Positions 13,001-22,978 of a DNA stretch of 64,000 bases are shown one piece after another (within the stretch, counting starts at the first letter, position 1; the number at the start of each line of letters is the position of its first letter). Location: the NCBI GenBank assembly GCA_027563935.2, contig CM050449.1:60095949-60159948 (forward strand). The letters run 5' to 3'. This DNA is from Costus lasius (lineage: Eukaryota; Streptophyta; Magnoliopsida; Zingiberales; Costaceae). The notes beneath the pieces are model-generated. The model was not told the origin of the DNA. It worked only from the letters and a program-made list of their open reading frames with translations, and did no database searches. The position numbers were made by a program, and so were the translations under genes.

Positions 13001-13446
13001 TCTGCCACCACCAGCGTCAGAAATTTTGCAGGAGGCGCCAAGCACAGTGAGGGGTGACAACACAGGCGGCTAGGGCAAGAAACAAACCAAAAATCGTGAG
13101 GGAGAGGAGCTCTCACGAATTTTCCCCCTTTTTTTTTTTTCCACCCCAAACGGATCCAAGATCCAATAACCCAATTAACTTAAGTGGAAATCGGCTTTAA
13201 TGGGCTTACCTGGGCTTAACCACCATGCGCCACTCCAATAACACAAAAATATGCGCCACCATGGTGGAAGAATTCCAGGAGCAAATAGTCAAGGTTGAGG
13301 GTTCGAAGCCCCAACGAAAATAATTATTTTTGCCCTGTAGGAAAAAGTCCTACAATTAGGCAAAAATCCCAAAATTTTAACAGATAAAAATACAGAAACA
13401 GAATTTCTAACCTTAAATCGTAATTCAGAAAATCGAGGGCGTTACA
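10058..13446 (-). repeat. 5' LTR of element A (3389 bp)
   Basis: Nearly identical to 3548-7013. The length difference of 77 bp is explained by one 76-bp repeat unit and one T. Two substitutions were noticed (near 3661/10174 and in the word cagaaggcct/caaaaggcct). Confidence 0.95.
11088..11465. repeat. 76-bp tandem repeat, five copies
   Basis: Same unit and order as at 4578-5031 with one middle unit fewer. Confidence 0.95.
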
Positions 13447-13451
13447 GTAAT

Positions 13452-14046
13452 TATGGTACCGTAAAATACATTACGGTAGTGCCGTATTTTCATTCTGTGC
13501 ACCAAAAGTCAAAATTACGGCCCGTAAAATATTTCTCGGTGGTGCCATAAAATCGGACGAGTTCTTTGGTTTGGATCGCCTGGGAAATACGGTACCGTAG
13601 AATAGTTTACGACCATGCCGTAAAATCAGCGAAGGTTTCTGTTCTGAAAGCGCTAAAAAATACGGCAGTGTAATTCTTTATCACAAAAACTTTCTATTCG
13701 GAAACTACTTCAAATTACGGCAGTGTTCTGATTTTACGGTACTGTCTAAAATTACTGTATCGTAAAATGGATTACGGCACTGCCGTATCTTGCTGAGTTG
13801 CTCCATTTTGCGTGAAATTTCTTGGGTGACTTCCTCTTGATGACGGTAACTCTTTTATGTGTTTGATTTTGCTTGAAAATGCCTTGAAATAGTGCCTATT
13901 TACCTAAAAACTATGAAAAACCAGAATAGAAGTAGACTTTGCAATATTTGATGAATTTAGCATAAAAATAAGCAAAAAGATCCTCAATTTAGTATGAAAA
14001 GATACGTAAAATGATACCAAATATACTATATATGTTGGTGTCATCA
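13452..14046 (-). repeat. Athila-1 3' LTR, proximal segment with palindromes
   Basis: Continues the LTR interrupted by element A and ends at 'gtgtcatca' (TGATGACACC on the element strand). Positions 13447-13800 contain a cluster of near-palindromes of the form TTACGGTACCGTAA and TACGGTAGTGCCGTA. Confidence 0.8.
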
Positions 14047-14738
14047 GTTTCCATGCGAAATTCCTTCTAGAGAGGCTTGGCCTCAAGCTCTCCAAGAGAT
14101 GTACATATGGCACATGCTGTGAGAGTAGACATGAGTCGAGTCCTTGACAATTTGGTTGTAGGATCGATCATGTATTCGATGGTATGTGATAGACCAGATG
14201 CGATTTACGCCGATTGCATAATCAACTAATACCAGGTCCAATCCAAGTTCGTGGCACTGGATAAGGAGAAAAGAACGTCCTTTGGTTCTAAAAAGAACTA
14301 AAGTGGTTCTTGTTCTATAGAGACAGGAGAAGATTGGTGTATCATAGACATTGATATTCATAATCAAGAAAATAATCACATTGTCAGAATAGTAATTTCG
14401 TAAAAGTAAACCACACAGCAATATATCAAGATACCACTGAGAGCAAGAACCACAAGTACCATCATAGAAAGGCAGTGTAAAACACATCATCCAAAATCAT
14501 ACAATTCAAAATGCAACTACACATGGTGCCAAATCACAATATTAAAAGAAAGTATCATAATATCATGGTACAACCATATCGAATCAAAGTTTTAGAATAA
14601 AAAATATAGAATCGAGGATTAACGGGCAGTGGACACAAGAAGTATGACTGAGTCATCCTTCCCTACAAAAACATGTATCATCAATAGGGTCTAGAGATAA
14701 ATAAAGCATAGATAGGAGAAGAGAATACTCACAAAGCT
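14047..14738 (-). other. Athila-1 region between env-like ORF and 3' LTR
   Basis: Lies between the env-like stop codon and the 3' LTR. A 135-codon minus frame (14490-14083) has no recognisable motif. The word 'tacaaccatatcgaa' near 14570 recurs near 20045 in the Athila-2 3' untranslated region, which supports the assignment. Confidence 0.55.
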
Positions 14739-15602
14739 CTAATTGTCCGCATCGGAATCTATCCCATCGTTTCCTTCATCAGCGGGGGCAGCATCCATAG
14801 GATCATCCTGACTATCTCCTCCATCTTCACCACCACCGCCATCTCCATAACCAAACCTGTCATAGAGAAAGTTTCTCATCTCTTCCATATAAGTCCCCAG
14901 CTCCTCAACATCTTCATGAATGTGCCCGACAGCATCAAGCATCTTCTCCAAGAGGTGACCCATACGGTACACCTCTGCAGAAAGGGCCTGAAAACTAGGG
15001 TCCTGAGCACTCAACCATCCTCTTTCGGCAGCTCTACGTGAGGAACCTGCAGCTTGGTGTGGCGATGAACCCATACTCATGCCGAATGGGTCATCACTAC
15101 CACCCCAGGTGGGTGGTGGCAGTATTGAATCCAATGGTATGGGGGTGGCATTGGTGACAACACTCGGTGAAAGTTTCCAATTAGCTTGATTCTGGACCGA
15201 AGTCTTCTCAGTGTTTGGTAGTGGTAAGGTGGGAGCACCCAGTCTAAGAATCAAGCAATAGCTATCACCCTCTCTCACAATCATTCTCACTGCCACACAT
15301 GACTCAATATCTATCCTAGCATTTTCCTTTGCCACCTCAATTCCATAGGGTTCTACTCCTAAGTAGAGTGCTATAGGAGTGAGGAAACCTCCTATGACAA
15401 CAACACCCTTCTTTGCCCTTGCAATCTTATCTAACTGTTTGATCAAGAAGAAAGCCAAATCTATAGGGTATCCACGAAGCATGCACCAAAGAAAATAAAG
15501 CTCGGACTGACGTACCATACCATCACTATCTCTTCGTCCAAAAACTATATGAGCCAAGACTCGATGCACATATCTAATGCAAGGGTTGGAGATGCTGGTT
15601 GC
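14739..15602 (-). pseudogene. Athila-1 env-like ORF, C-terminal two thirds
   Basis: The C-terminal 286 codons of the Athila env-like/ORF1-type protein. They begin at ISNPCIRYVHRVLAH and include SELYFLWCMLRGYPIDLAFF, a hydrophobic VVVIGGFLTPIALYLGV stretch and a Gly/Asp-rich acidic tail. The N-terminal 173 codons lie at 51683-51163, beyond G1. Removing G1 and one copy of the gttgc TSD restores the frame exactly (173 codons, one codon split by the insertion, 286 codons including the stop). This segment has no internal stop; the N-terminal half carries one TAG. A longer open frame running from here to 16106 is an artefact, because its remainder is antisense to the G1 LTR. Confidence 0.85.
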
Positions 15603-15714
15603 TGATGCAGGAGCATCCAGCACTAAAGACCCAAGCGCAAAAGAAAGTTCAATTCGGCACATAAACTTCCTCGGAGTGCCCAGCGATGAGAACCTCGGCC
15701 CATGGATTCTGGAA

Positions 15715-16120
15715 TCAGGGGCAGCGTCAGTTAGATCTCCCACAGAAATTTCCTCGGGGCACCCAGCGATGGAAGCCACGCCCCGTGAGTCCTGCGAACA
15801 ACTACCCGATTCGGGGGCAGCTTCACATGCACAAGCCCGATTTTTCACATAAAGTTCGTCGGGGTACCCAGTGACGAAAACCACAACCCGTGACTCCTGC
15901 AAACAGCTACCTGAAGAAATTCTGGAATCGGAGGCGGCTTCACATGCACAAGTCAGATTTTTGACAGAAATTTCCTCGGGGTACCCAGCGATGAAAGCCA
16001 CACCCCGTGAGTCCTGCGGACAACTACCCGATTCAGGGGCGGCTTCACATGCACAAGTCAGATTTTCCTTAGAAAGTTCCTCAGGGTACCCAACGACGAA
16101 AGCCACACCTCGAGTAAAAT
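15715..16120 (+). repeat. coding tandem repeat in G1 5' LTR (about 35 codons per unit)
   Basis: Nearly four units, each translating to a variant of SGAASHAQVRF, then SSSGYPATKATPRESC and QLPD. One unit carries about five extra residues. The plus frame is the same frame as the pol tail and is broken once, by TAA at the start of the second SSSGYP. Confidence 0.85.
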
Positions 16121-16677
16121 GCCACGGGCAGACCGAGACTTCCCCTAAAGCTACAGATCTACCCCGTCAACCCCGTTTTGACCTCCACAACCCTCCGTAC
16201 CATGTTGAACCATCTATGGAGGACCCGAGGGAGCTCAACAAGGTAAAGGTACGGCGATCTCAACGCACTTCTCGACCGCCGGATTGTTTCGTAGGAGTTA
16301 TCAACCCATTGTCGGTCCACACCGAAGCCCTTCCTCCCAAGGGCATGGGCGGATGTCCACCAGAAGGCCCAGCACCGGAGGGGCCGCACAATCATCTTAG
16401 CAACATGGCCCAAGAGCGTGCCACATCCGTCGTAACCCAGCCCATGACATCCAAATTCTACTGCTTTGTCATGGTATGTTCCGAACGCATCTGACCGCCC
16501 AACCGCCTCCGTACGAAGACCAGAAGACCATGCACCAGCTTCATAGAATATTAGGTAGAAGTTTGTTTTGCTTTGTCTTGTAGTAGCAGCTTGACCTCCT
16601 TTGTGGCCTGCAAGAGTAGTTAGTTGTTAAAGTAGCTTGTCTTTTTCTGCTTTGTCTTGTTCCCTCCCCTCTTCTTC

Positions 16678-16685
16678 TATAAAAG
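16678..16685 (+). promoter_or_regulatory. putative TATA box in G1 5' LTR
   Basis: TATAAAAG follows a pyrimidine-rich stretch; the same word is at the matching place in the 3' LTR (50551-50558). It lies about two thirds into the LTR, downstream of the pol-tail stop codon. Confidence 0.6.
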
Positions 16686-16898
16686 ATGAGGCTGGGTTGT
16701 TGTGTTCTTTAGTCCTCTTAGAGGTAGAGTTTTCCTGGTGAGCAAGAGTGCCCCCAGCTTGTGTAGAAGACGAAGTAGCTTCGTTTTCAGAACTTGTAAG
16801 AGTCAGTGACCGGTGTCTCGACTTGAAGTGTTTCCTACTTTTCGAGAAGTAAATCCAACCGTTCTGGGTGGGTCAGGTTTGCCTGTTTCTAGACGTTC

Positions 16899-17826
16899 TG
16901 TCACACCCCTAGAAGATGGTAAGAAATTCATATCATAAAATTTTTTTTTGTTACATACACCCAAGATCAATATTCGATAACCTGTTTAACATGACTCAAA
17001 ATATACTTTTTGTCATCTTTTAAGAGGTAACAACAACTCAAACCACTCAATATAACAATTCAAAATTTCATCCTAATAATCATAATCCATTAGATCAAAC
17101 CATACATTCTATTCCAAAACCATAGTATTTACAAACACTAAAAACAATATCATACATGAGTCATCAAGTTTACATACTCAATATGATGCTAAGTTCATAG
17201 AGTTATCCAGATTTGCCCCACACATGGTTGGTACTGAGATAAAGAAATAAAAGAGGTTTGAGACCAAGTATAAGAACAATAATTTCAGCTTTAAAACTTA
17301 GAGATTATGGTGAATTAGTGGATCGAGAAACAATTGTTGAAAGAGATGTTGAAGCAATAGGCAAAATAGCACAAAGGAAGAAGAAGAACTTGCCTAATAT
17401 GCCCAAAATCACTTTCTAATGGATTTCTCCCTTTTCTTCTTCCTCTTCCCTTTCGTAAGATTTCTTCTCCCCCAAAGCTGGAACGAAGCAAAAGGGAGGC
17501 TTGGCAAAAATTCTCAATACTTATCTCCTCAAGCATGAGTAGATGAGGTGTACGCAAGAAGGCACTTCCAATAGCATGAGGTGGGAAAATTATTTCCCTT
17601 TATGCCCTCTTAGTTGAGTTCCATTTCCCTTATACCCTTTTGCTTTATTTTAAATTTTCTCCTACCATCATAAGTAGAATTTCTTCACCTCTTACTATCC
17701 ACTTAACTTCTTAAAGCTCTTCCATTTTAATCAGCAATTAGAAAAGTACTACAACAAGAAGATCATATTCAATACCATTTCCACAACAAGCACAAATGAC
17801 CATTCTTTTTTTTTAAGGGTGTTATA
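16899..17826. mobile_element. solo LTR inserted in G1 5' LTR
   Basis: Runs 928 bp from TGTCACACCCC to GGGTGTTATA and is flanked by cgttc (16894-16898 and 17827-17831). The intact G1 3' LTR shows the empty site. TGTCACACCC/GGGTGTTAYA termini are typical of Ty3/gypsy LTRs; the final A-T-A instead of A-C-A is one transition from the usual CA end. It contains no coding region. Confidence 0.85.
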
Positions 17827-18146
17827 CGTTCTTTCCGTGTTGAGTTTCTTTCGCCCGCTCACCCACAAGCATCCGAGTGTCAGAGTCATGGACGGTTTCC
17901 CTGTTTGTTGGTTTGTTCGCAGGTGCATAGGCGCGCGAGCTGATCTAGCGATCCGCAAACCCCATTCGTGTTGTGCTTAAAATTGCTCTAGAGGTTAGTG
18001 AGTGAATTTCAGTAATTTTGGGTGCCATTGGATTTCTCTCGCATTAGTATTGCCTTGAAATGAATTCGCGCTGATTTCCCGTGTTTCTTGCTATACTTTC
18101 CGAGCGATTTGACTTCCCTCATCTCAAGACCCTCTCATGATTTCTG

Positions 18147-19006
18147 CTCTCTGATCGAGATCCTTTCGTGTTGAAACTTCTACGGTATGTTCTCTTGCTC
18201 CATGCGAAGCTTCCCTTCAAATTTCACGGCCGGATATGCGCTATACGCGTCTCGGCAACGAAACCAAAGTCGGTAGCATGAAACTAGATTTCTCCTTTGC
18301 TAGTATATGAAAATTAGGGCTTTTGGTCTCTCCTCCCTTGTCTCCTCGAAAGCTCTCCTTTTGCTTCTTACAGCTTTGAATATTATGGTCTGGATCGTCC
18401 GCAATCGATCCCGCAAAAATCGAACTCAAATTTGACCGTGAAAATCGCATCTCCAGGTTGTAATTACGGAAATATTTTTGGTTACGACACTGCCGTAATT
18501 TCAGTCAAGTTATCGGGTGGAAACTGTCTGGCAATTTTGGTACCATGAAATCCTTTACGGCAGTGCCGTAATTTCAGCCAAAATTTCTAGTTGAACGCGC
18601 TCCAAATTACGGCCCGTGAAAATCATTATAGTAGTGCCGTAATTTCTGAAATTCTTTCTTGATGAACAATTCCCAAATTACAGCAGTGCTCTAATATTAC
18701 GGTAGCCGGTGAAAATACGGTACCGTAATATAGATTATGGCCCTACCGTAATTTGGTCTGAAGCTCCAATCTTCATGAAATTTGACATGTTATCTCCTGT
18801 TGATGGTGAGAATTCATTCTTGCATCCGAATTGCTTGAAAATGCCTGTAAAATCGTGCCTTTTTACCTGAAAATCATCAAAAATAAAAAGAGTGTAGATT
18901 CTGCAGTAATTGATAAAAAGGCATAAAAATAAGCAAAGGTTCATGAATTTGATACAAAAAGACATATGAAATGGCATGAAATTTACTATAAATTTCAGCG
19001 TCATCA
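18147..19006 (-). repeat. Athila-2 3' LTR, truncated
   Basis: Aligns with 33240-34075 of the 5' LTR, with about a tenth of positions differing by eye. It holds a palindrome cluster (about 18460-18765) of TTACGGCACTGCCGTAA-like words. Confidence 0.8.
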
Positions 19007-20123
19007 AACACATAAGACTCAAACTTTGCTTGTCCTCAAGCAAAAATCAATAATTGATCATAGGAAAAGATTTTCACATGAAGAATAAATTTCTGAAATA
19101 CAACCACCAATGAAAAATCCGCCAATTGATTCATAAAATTTTAAATAGACATATCATCCTTTGAATTCAATCCTCAAGATTTACAACTTAATCAAATAAA
19201 ACTTTGCAACCTGTATAAAAAGTAGAATTTCAATCTTGTGAATTCATCTAATCTTCAGTTCAAATCTATTATGCTTTTGTTTACAGGAATAGGATATGCA
19301 AAAATCTTTTTCCAATCAAATTTTTCTTTTTATTCCTTTTTGTGTTTTTGATGGGATGTACCCACATAGATACACACTTTTTATTTGGACTTCAACTCTT
19401 GTCTTTGGTACCACTGTTAATTTTACACAGTGCCAAGTAGAGGAGTAATTTTCTTTTTCTTTCTCTCTAATTTTTCTTTCTTTTTAGACTTCAACCCATA
19501 TCTTCAGTACCACTGTCAATTTTACACAGTGCCAAGTAGGGGAGTCACTCATTATTTCTGGATTTTGGATTCTTTCTTCCCAACAAATAGCAAATAGACT
19601 AAACATCAATTAGATTAATCAATTGACATCAATTCAAAAATTACACTCATATGCTAATTTTATTCAAAAAGTAGCTTCACTTTTAAATTAAATTCCTCAA
19701 ATAATATATCCACCTATAATCTCATTCATCAACCAATGAAAAATTTCAAAAGTAGATATGTATAAGAGAAATAAATTTGTCATGATAGATCTAATCCTAA
19801 TCATAAGCATGAGTTCATTCACCATCAATAGAATCAGACAAGTCATCAAGAATAAATTTCTTAAAAATATAGACCAGGTCATAAATCAATCATATCAATC
19901 AAAATTATACTTATAAACAATCAAATTATATCATCAAAAATATTAAAAAAATCATCATGTGTAATACAACCATATCGAAATAGATCATCAATACCTGGAT
20001 ATGATAATACAACCCCATCGAAGATCAAAAATCAATATCATCATCATCATACAACCATATCGAAAATAAAAATATAGGCATGTAAAGCAGAGTGAAGTTG
20101 CACGGTGGAGACAACATGTATGT
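19007..20123 (-). other. Athila-2 3' untranslated region
   Basis: No coding region. It contains the hairpin ttgcttg-tcct-caagcaa (19026-19043) next to the LTR and two related boxes near 19370-19560 that are repeated in opposite orientation at 1490-1700. At 20124 it is joined to a truncated LTR of element E, so the deletion that trimmed E probably also removed the C-terminal part of the Athila-2 env-like ORF. Confidence 0.7.
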
Positions 20124-20793
20124 ATCCGGCCGGTGGATCGTCGGCGGCAAGGGTTCAAAGTCTCGAGAATCTGGAATAGGGAACTGTGACTGGTGGGTTT
20201 GATTTCTAGAGAAAGGAGAGGGTAGAGAATAGAGGAATGGAAGAGGAGAGGAGGGCTCGGCCCTAGAAGGAGAACAGGAAGGAGAGCATCTGATAGAAGA
20301 GGAAGAATACCAAAACTACTTCATTCGATTCAAATTCAATTCAAAGTGTTACAATGATGCGTGAAAGAGATACATATAGTGAGAAGATAGAGCCGTTGCT
20401 GCCGAACGTTGCCCTTTCCATCTTGAGCAGTAGAGACCCGTTGAAGATCTGCTTTGTGGTGTGCGTTGAAGATTAAGATGAAGGTGGAGACGTTGAGGCT
20501 TCCTTATTTGCTGCGATGAGCATGTGCTTGGCTGGCCGTTGACGAAATATGCAATTGGCTGGCTGGGAATATGCTTTGTTTTCCATTACCAGGTTGGGAG
20601 ATTTGATGCTCGCGCTGACACCAATTTGTTGAGGATGTCTTCCATTGTACGTTAGTTGAAGCAGTCCATTTCCAATTATTGAGCTAGCTTTAGAAGTGAG
20701 CTTGCTAGCTTATTTGCGAACTTCCAGGTCTTTAACTAGGGTACTCGTATACTCCATTTGTACCTTCTTAGTCTGAGGTCACTGCCTCCATCA
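20124..20793 (-). repeat. Element E 3' LTR, truncated
   Basis: Matches 30266-30935. It begins (minus strand) TGATGGAGGC at 20793, directly after a purine-rich tract (20794-20806), and is cut at 20124 in the middle of 'atccggccgg'. Confidence 0.85.
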
Positions 20794-21196
20794 ATTCTCC
20801 CTGGGTGAAAAAAATTCTTCCCCGAAGAATTGTTATTACGCTGGTGCAGAAGTTCTGGAGTGGCAAGAATCAATGTCCATAGTCCAAGTTGTAAGTCAGG
20901 GATACCTACATTTATTTCCCTTTCTCGGTCATATTCATTAGTAAACTTGTGATAGGAAATTCTTGGATTTAAAAAAGAATAGGGAATGATGAAATCAATA
21001 TCCTTAATGTCAATAAGTGTAAAGTGCAAAACACGATTGAGTTTATTAAGCATTGTTGATCCTAATGGTGGCTTAAGGGTGTGGGTAGAAGGACCTAAAA
21101 GATAAGATTCAAGAATCATCGGGTCTTGGGAGAAATTTTCTAAGTCAAGGTGTTGTCCTAAAGGTTGAGGATTAGGATCTAGGTCAAGTTCAAAAG
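20794..21196 (-). pseudogene. Element E ORF, C-terminal part
   Basis: Continues the E reading frame interrupted by element D. It reads ELDLDPNPQPLGQHLD and LLGPSTHTLKPPLG, matching ELD/EIDLDPHSKPLG and LNPSTHTFKAHI in the ORF of D. The frame then runs through the purine tract into the 3' LTR. Function unknown; acidic and Pro/Leu-rich. Confidence 0.65.
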
Positions 21197-22910
21197 TGAT
21201 GTGGGGCGGAGACACGTGATGTGCAAACCAAAAGAAAAGTAATTAAAACCTAAAATTACAATAAGCAGCCATAATTCCAAGCAGTAAAGATAATCATTTA
21301 TGAAAAGATGCTAAGTATCAGATACTTAGCTGATCTGAGGAATCTGGATTCAGTCCAACTGATCAGAATAATAGAGGAGGATCAGGTCTGGTTATTGGGT
21401 CCAATGATCAGAGCTGGAGGCTTATCCGGACATGTAAAAAAAAAAAACCTGCAGAAATAAGGATATTCAGTTTAGCACTAAGATTAAGAGCAAACAGAGA
21501 ACGTCAAGACAGAATGAGAGAAGCTGGCGCCGGTCAATGACGCTGTAGCAGGGATTGTTCGTCGGTGGCACTGGAGCACTGGAAGGACGAGGAGGCGAAG
21601 AAGGTGGCGGGGCACCGACGAGAGGTGGTGGAGGAGGCGGAGATGGGGTCCGAGTGTTGGCGACGGTGGAGAAGCGGAAGATCGAACAGAACAGGGGAGG
21701 CTGGCGAGCATAGCAGGGGTGGTCGCCGGTCGGCCGGTGATGGACCAAACCCAAACCTGCTACGATTGGGGATTTCTGTGATGTTGGTGGAGCTGTGGCC
21801 GGAGTTTCTGGGCGGACGGTGGCCGGGCGGAGGAGGACGACGTCGGAAGGCGGATCTAGGACGTGAACTGGGCGGAAACAGGGGAAAACAAGCGTGGAGC
21901 AGAGTTGATAGGCGGTCGTCCGGTGGTGCACGATCGCCGGACCTGCTATAGTTGGGAATCCTTGCGATGCTGGACAGGGCGTGGCCGGAGTTAGGGGTCG
22001 AACGGGGACTTGTCGGAGGAGATCGACGGCGATCCGTGGAGGAGGGCGGAAATAGGGGCGTGAGCTGAGGCGTCACCGGAAATCTTCTGATTCCGGCGAT
22101 CCAGACGTCGGATGGGGCGATCCTGCCGGTTGTGGGTTCGACCTGAAAGGGAGGATGTGTGACTGGAGTTTGAGGACGATCCATCGGCCGGATCGTCGCT
22201 GGCGGTGAGGCGAACGGAGAGTCCAGATCTAGACTCGGCAAGCAAACAGGCGTGGATTGCGACAGCGGCGGAAGAATGTTTAAACGAGGAAGAGGTGGAG
22301 AAGAGTGGCGTTCAGCTGGAGAAAAGGGAGAGGAGAGGGCAGTGGCGACTCAAGCGCCGGAGGAGAAGAAGGAGACATCCGATCGAATCAAACAAACACT
22401 ATTTTCATTTTTTTTCAACTTCAATTGTCTTTTACAAAAGGGAGATACAATCTTATAGAAAGGTGGCTGGGAACAATGCCGTTGCTACTTTCTTCTTCTT
22501 CACGCCAGCTTTGTTTGCTATTCACGTAAGTTGCAACGGGCAGCTTTTCTGATGTTTGTTTGATGCAAGGTGGTGTTTGATTTGCATGCGCAGGTGCTTT
22601 GTCTTTTAGCCGAATGGTGGAAAATCAATCTTGGCTTTGGAGTGTTGACTTCTCGACTTCTTGGAGTGCATTGATTTAATTTGATGAGCTTGGACTAGGC
22701 TTGATGTGTGCATCTAATTGGCTTGGCCTCATATTTGATTATATGGCAATCAAAACAATAAGAATTAGTGCCTCATTAAAATTTAGAATTGCATTTAAAA
22801 TTTGGACATAAACATTGACTAAGTCTGTTCAATCAAGGTTTATAATAATTATGCAAAATTTGACTAAGTCAAAATTAAGTCAAATATCTTGTGAAAATGC
22901 TCCCGCATCA
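21197..22910 (-). repeat. Element D 3' LTR
   Basis: Contains a GC-rich section (about 21520-22380) that is open in several frames on both strands. The Pro/Ser/Arg-rich sense frame at 22241-21534 is matched in the other LTR, but most nucleotide differences change an amino acid, which argues against coding. Confidence 0.9.
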
Positions 22911-22978
22911 TACACCCCCGGTTCAAATGTTTCTACTCCTGGAGAAACTTAGGTTAATTAAAAAAAGACTAGCAACAA

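Larger units (their letters stand above)
3548..13446 (-). mobile_element. Element A: young Tekay/Del-type Ty3/gypsy element, internally deleted
   Basis: Complete structure of 9899 bp flanked by a 5-bp TSD, gtaat (3543-3547 and 13447-13451). The LTRs run TGTAACATCC...GGGCGTTACA. Reading minus: 5' LTR 13446-10058, PBS for initiator Met-tRNA, a short gag remnant, pol, polypurine tract and 3' LTR 7013-3548. By eye the LTRs differ only by one 76-bp repeat unit, one base in a poly-T and two substitutions, so insertion was recent. Compared with relative C it lacks about 1.69 kb covering most of gag, the protease and the RT N-terminus. It cannot have moved with its own Gag. Confidence 0.95.
15603..18146 (+). 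repeat. G1 5' LTR, left part (with solo LTR insertion)
   Basis: Aligns with the 3' LTR 49476-51105. The inserted 928 bp plus 5-bp TSD account for the extra length. After 'atttctg' at 18146 it switches to the interior of an Athila LTR. The last 60 bp of this LTR are found at 34076-34135, just before the PBS. Confidence 0.9.

Noticed and set aside
14739..16106. 455-codon minus-strand ORF as one gene
   Set aside because: It is a fusion of the Athila-1 env-like C-terminus (to 15602) with the antisense of the G1 LTR repeat array. The boundary is the G1 TSD.
21565..21951. plus-strand Gly/Arg-rich ORFs in the D LTRs (also 25641-26027)
   Set aside because: They are antisense to the element, in a GC-rich stretch open in many frames, with no domain.
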